This document shows positions 14,338 to 16,224 of a DNA stretch of 16,224 bases, piece by piece (the stretch's first letter is position 1; every line of letters begins with the position of its first letter). Under the pieces are notes generated by a model that was given only the letters and a program-made list of their open reading frames with translations, made no database searches and was not told where the DNA came from. The position numbers and the translations under genes are program-made. Source of the stretch: Calditrichaeota bacterium AABM5.125.24 (GTDB lineage: Bacteria; Electryoneota; AABM5-125-24; Hatepunaeales; Hatepunaeaceae); assembly GCA_002127415.1 (NCBI GenBank), contig MWJR01000185.1, positions 1 to 16,224 on the forward strand, in the 5' to 3' direction.

Positions 14338-14877
14338 CTATAACTCGATTTTGATAGTTTCAATTCTGCTCTCAACCTGCGCGGTCTTAAACCGATGTTC
14401 CACGAACAGGTATGAGAGTGACTGCTGGTAGACGAACGGCATCCCTTTTTCGATGGGAGCGAGGTCCGAGCGTCCCTGGAAAACCGCCTGCTCGACGTGA
14501 ACGCTCTCGCCGGATACCGGATCGACCAGGTCGACCGAACCATCCCGGCAAAGGTCTGACAGCAGTCCATCGATCTGGTCGCACACTCCCGCAAGGACCT
14601 CGTTGCCGTTCTTATCGGAGGTGTTTACGGCGCGAATCGTGAAGCGCAGAACCTGATGCAGTTTGGTCGCCTTCACCTGAACGGCTGTATCGCCGTTGTT
14701 GTCGATGGTTGTATCCCATATCCCGGTTCCAAGACTGCGCTTCCTTGTCGATACCAGGTCGACGAGGAAGTACGGATAGGGGTTGCCGGCGGAGATGAAG
14801 GCGATGTCGTCCTTGAAGGCGTATAGACCTGGGATGTTGTCCGTCAGGTATTTCGATATGGCTCGCTGCAGCTTCAC
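14338..14877 (-). CDS. Tail terminator/completion-like protein
   Basis: A 179-residue protein following the gp10-like gene, where contractile and siphovirus clusters usually encode a tail terminator that caps the tube and sheath. The start is GTG 14877, overlapping the previous stop (GTGA), with AGGGAT just upstream. An N-terminal helix (LQRAISKYLTDNIPGLYAF, about 3-21), central strands around PYPYFLVDLVSTRKRS and HQVLRFTIRAVNTSDKNG, a helix (VLAGVCDQIDGLL) and a late strand (QQSLSYLFVEHRF) fit the alpha/beta layout of these proteins. The assignment rests on position and overall layout rather than a sharp motif. Confidence 0.68.
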   Translation of the reverse strand: MKLQRAISKYLTDNIPGLYAFKDDIAFISAGNPYPYFLVDLVSTRKRSLGTGIWDTTIDNNGDTAVQVKATKLHQVLRFTIRAVNTSDKNGNEVLAGVCDQIDGLLSDLCRDGSVDLVDPVSGESVHVEQAVFQGRSDLAPIEKGMPFVYQQSLSYLFVEHRFKTAQVESRIETIKIEL

Positions 14878-15350
14878 ATCCCTAACTCTGCCATTGTGAT
14901 TTTGACCGCCTTCTTGATCTCATCCGGCGCGATCCGCTTTCCTTCCTGAAAAGCCGGCTCCATGTATGGACGCGGTTTCGGATGCACGTAGAAGTATTTC
15001 ATCTTCGCTTCCAAGTCGATCCCGTGCCTCCTCAGCCAATTGCGAAAGCCGGGAATCTTGTCGATGGTGAGCCAGTGACCCTTCGTCCCGAACTCCACCG
15101 CCGCTGCATATTCGACATTGGTGCCGACGATTACTTCTGTTGACGATATACGGTGAATGTGGATCGAGTTCCACAACTGCCCCAAGTCGACAGCCCCATG
15201 TTCCTTCAGCTTTGTCACCGCTGTGCGATGTATCTCTTCTGCAATCGCCAGGATACCGTCATAGAGAGCGTTTGTTAGAGCTTGAGGATATGTCTTGCAG
15301 AATTTCTTCACATTGTCAATCGCCTTCATGTCAACGTCGACCTTGATCAT
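14874..15350 (-). CDS. HK97 gp10-like neck/tail completion protein
   Basis: A 158-residue protein of the HK97 gp10 family, a head-tail joining or tail completion component. The characteristic motif VEYAAAVEFGTKGHW (79-93), with the family's EFGT core, is clear, and PKPRPYMEPAFQEG (124-137) matches the downstream conserved Pro-Arg-Pro-x-Met-x-Pro-Ala-Phe. The N-terminal helix (YPQALTNALYDGILAIAEEI, 21-40) is also typical. Its ATG overlaps the previous stop (ATGA) and its own stop overlaps the next GTG. Presence of this neck gene indicates that a capsid is assembled. Confidence 0.88.
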   Translation of the reverse strand: MIKVDVDMKAIDNVKKFCKTYPQALTNALYDGILAIAEEIHRTAVTKLKEHGAVDLGQLWNSIHIHRISSTEVIVGTNVEYAAAVEFGTKGHWLTIDKIPGFRNWLRRHGIDLEAKMKYFYVHPKPRPYMEPAFQEGKRIAPDEIKKAVKITMAELGM

Positions 15351-15715
15351 GAGCCTTTGTATTCATGTTCGAGTCTGACCGTCAGATGTGTGACCGCGCC
15401 GAAACAATTCTCACGCTTGATGTCGGTAACGCGGTAACGAGCGTCGTCGTAAACCAGTATGTCTCCCTCGGCAACATCACTATCGGGCAACATAGAACAC
15501 ACTCCATCCGCTCCAATCTGTTTCAGCTCCTCCGGCGATAGCTGTCTGAATTCAATTGCCACGGTTCCCAGCGAATCCTCGGCGGGTTCATGCGGACCAG
15601 TAAAACCACCTGCTCCGGAAACTGAGGGACGAAGTATCTCCGCTGTCTCACCTGAAGACAGAAGCAGTTCGGCTGTGTCATGCACCATCGCCTGTTTTTC
15701 CGATTCAGTCAGCAT
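15347..15715 (-). CDS. Head-closure/head-tail joining protein (gp16-like)
   Basis: A 122-residue protein between the connector and gp10-like genes, matching the usual adaptor-stopper-neck order. Beta-rich features (TVAIEFRQLSPEELKQIG, then EGDILVYDDARYRVTDIKRE and THLTVRLEHEYKG) fit the small beta-barrel stoppers that close the portal channel. The region GDILVYDDARYRV resembles the family's strand pair in SPP1 gp16-like proteins. The frame opens at TTG 15721, but ATG 15715 with GGA six bases upstream is preferred. The stop overlaps the next ATG. The function is inferred mainly from order and fold type. Confidence 0.72.
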   Translation of the reverse strand: MLTESEKQAMVHDTAELLLSSGETAEILRPSVSGAGGFTGPHEPAEDSLGTVAIEFRQLSPEELKQIGADGVCSMLPDSDVAEGDILVYDDARYRVTDIKRENCFGAVTHLTVRLEHEYKGS

Positions 15716-15717
15716 TG

Positions 15718-16149
15718 TCAATCCGATCCGTAGATCAAGGGGGTAACAACGGGAACGCCGCCACCATATTCCGGATTACGATCCGAAACCGCCTGCTGGT
15801 ACTGCGTCAGGTAACCTCGACCGAGTTCCGCCCAGTAAGAGGGCTGCTTCGTCTTGTCCACCTTCTTGTCGCCAGAGGAAAACGAAAAGTTTCGGGCGGT
15901 CTTAGCCTGCATCATCCGGCAGACTACGAACAGGGCATACAGCAGCAGCACCTCGCGGTCGTCGTCTTCCAGATCGGGCACGAAATTACCGTCATCATCG
16001 ACTGAATAACTACGCTTCAAATCCTTGTTGACAGAAACGACGGCACGATTAACAGCTCGTTCAAGCTGTTCATCTTCAAGGAGTGGATTCTCTTCATCGC
16101 GGTCGTGATACTCGAGGCGCAGCGCCTGTATCAGGTCATTCGTCGCCAT
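15718..16149 (-). CDS. Head-tail connector (gp6-like) protein
   Basis: A 143-residue protein starting at ATG 16149, with the preceding gene's stop overlapping by 14 nt and only a weak GGAA ahead. The start MATNDLIQALRLEYHDRDEE, then a helix LEDEQLERAVNRAVVSVNKD (24-43) and a second helix EVLLLYALFVVCRMMQAKTA (66-85) resemble the helical gp6-like adaptors that ring the portal. The C-terminal part SYWAELGRGYLTQYQQAVSD (about 104-123) also fits. The position just after the (out-of-window) capsid genes agrees. Family call moderate; gene certain. Confidence 0.75.
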   Translation of the reverse strand: MATNDLIQALRLEYHDRDEENPLLEDEQLERAVNRAVVSVNKDLKRSYSVDDDGNFVPDLEDDDREVLLLYALFVVCRMMQAKTARNFSFSSGDKKVDKTKQPSYWAELGRGYLTQYQQAVSDRNPEYGGGVPVVTPLIYGSD

Positions 16150-16224
16150 CGAATTGTTCCAATGCCTGGACTGTAGGCCAGAATTGCTGTTTCTTCACCG
16201 TGCCGATATCCTTCAGGGTGAAAT
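16136..16224 (-). CDS. C-terminal end of an upstream phage head-region gene (runs off right edge)
   Basis: On the minus strand the frame entering the window is open for 28 sense codons (two extra bases at the edge) to TGA 16138-16136, ending QALEQFDGDE. It overlaps the connector start by 14 nt, the same tight packing used across the operon, and so is likely a real gene end. No domain can be named. By position it should be a capsid-related protein, but the residues shown do not prove that. The competing frames either stop early or would have to run on into the connector gene. Confidence 0.5.
   Translation of the reverse strand, partial: FTLKDIGTVKKQQFWPTVQALEQFDGDE

Overview
This window is most of the tail-building module of a contractile-tailed (myovirus-type) phage, probably a prophage in an uncultured bacterium. 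All structural genes are on the minus strand and tightly packed (4-14 nt overlaps, ATGA/GTGA junctions, several TTG or GTG starts), so transcription runs from the right edge to the left. Nothing identifies the host. Moderately high GC, Shine-Dalgarno sites of the GGAGG type and short-word palindromic intergenic repeats, of a kind I associate with genomes of uncultured candidate phyla, point to a bacterium. Any narrower placement would be a guess.

In transcription order: the C-terminal end of an upstream gene (16136 to right edge); a head-tail connector (15718-16149); a head-closure-like protein (15347-15715); an HK97 gp10-like neck protein (14874-15350); a tail-terminator-like protein (14338-14877); a small charged protein (14078-14329); tail sheath (12687-14078); tail tube (12202-12672); two tail-assembly chaperone products joined by an apparent -1 programmed ribosomal frameshift (11568-12100); tape measure (8713-11571); and a baseplate hub/tube adaptor (8070-8720). 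After an interruption come the gpD-like hub (5444-6217), gpV-like spike (4905-5450), a small protein (4663-4869), a gp25-like wedge (4277-4666), baseplate J (3007-4197), a gpI-like protein (2343-3014), a large coiled-coil baseplate/fibre protein (214-2340) and the start of another appendage gene (1-198). Neck and connector genes favour a complete phage over a headless tailocin.

The interruption is a three-gene plus-strand cassette (6368-7996) between the hub adaptor and the hub: an amidoligase of the glutamine-synthetase-like fold, a gamma-glutamylcyclotransferase-like protein and an 87-residue protein of unknown function. It runs against the tail operon, has its own leader with an inverted repeat, and ends in a palindrome that could terminate transcription on both strands. 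It looks like a moron (accessory cargo) encoding a gamma-glutamyl/peptide-ligation pathway unrelated to tail assembly.

Three further features are notable. The tail-chaperone frameshift signal has all canonical parts: slippery A AAA AAG, a 5-nt spacer and a perfect 9-bp hairpin, with a 67-codon extension that ends exactly at the tape-measure start. Two copies of a palindrome built from CACAAAG/CTTTGTG words on a 9-nt period lie at 4215-4268 and 8010-8064. A different palindrome built from AAGTGATC-type words lies between tube and chaperone. No tRNA, rRNA, CRISPR array, transposase or integrase is visible, and no stretch longer than 300 bases lacks a gene.
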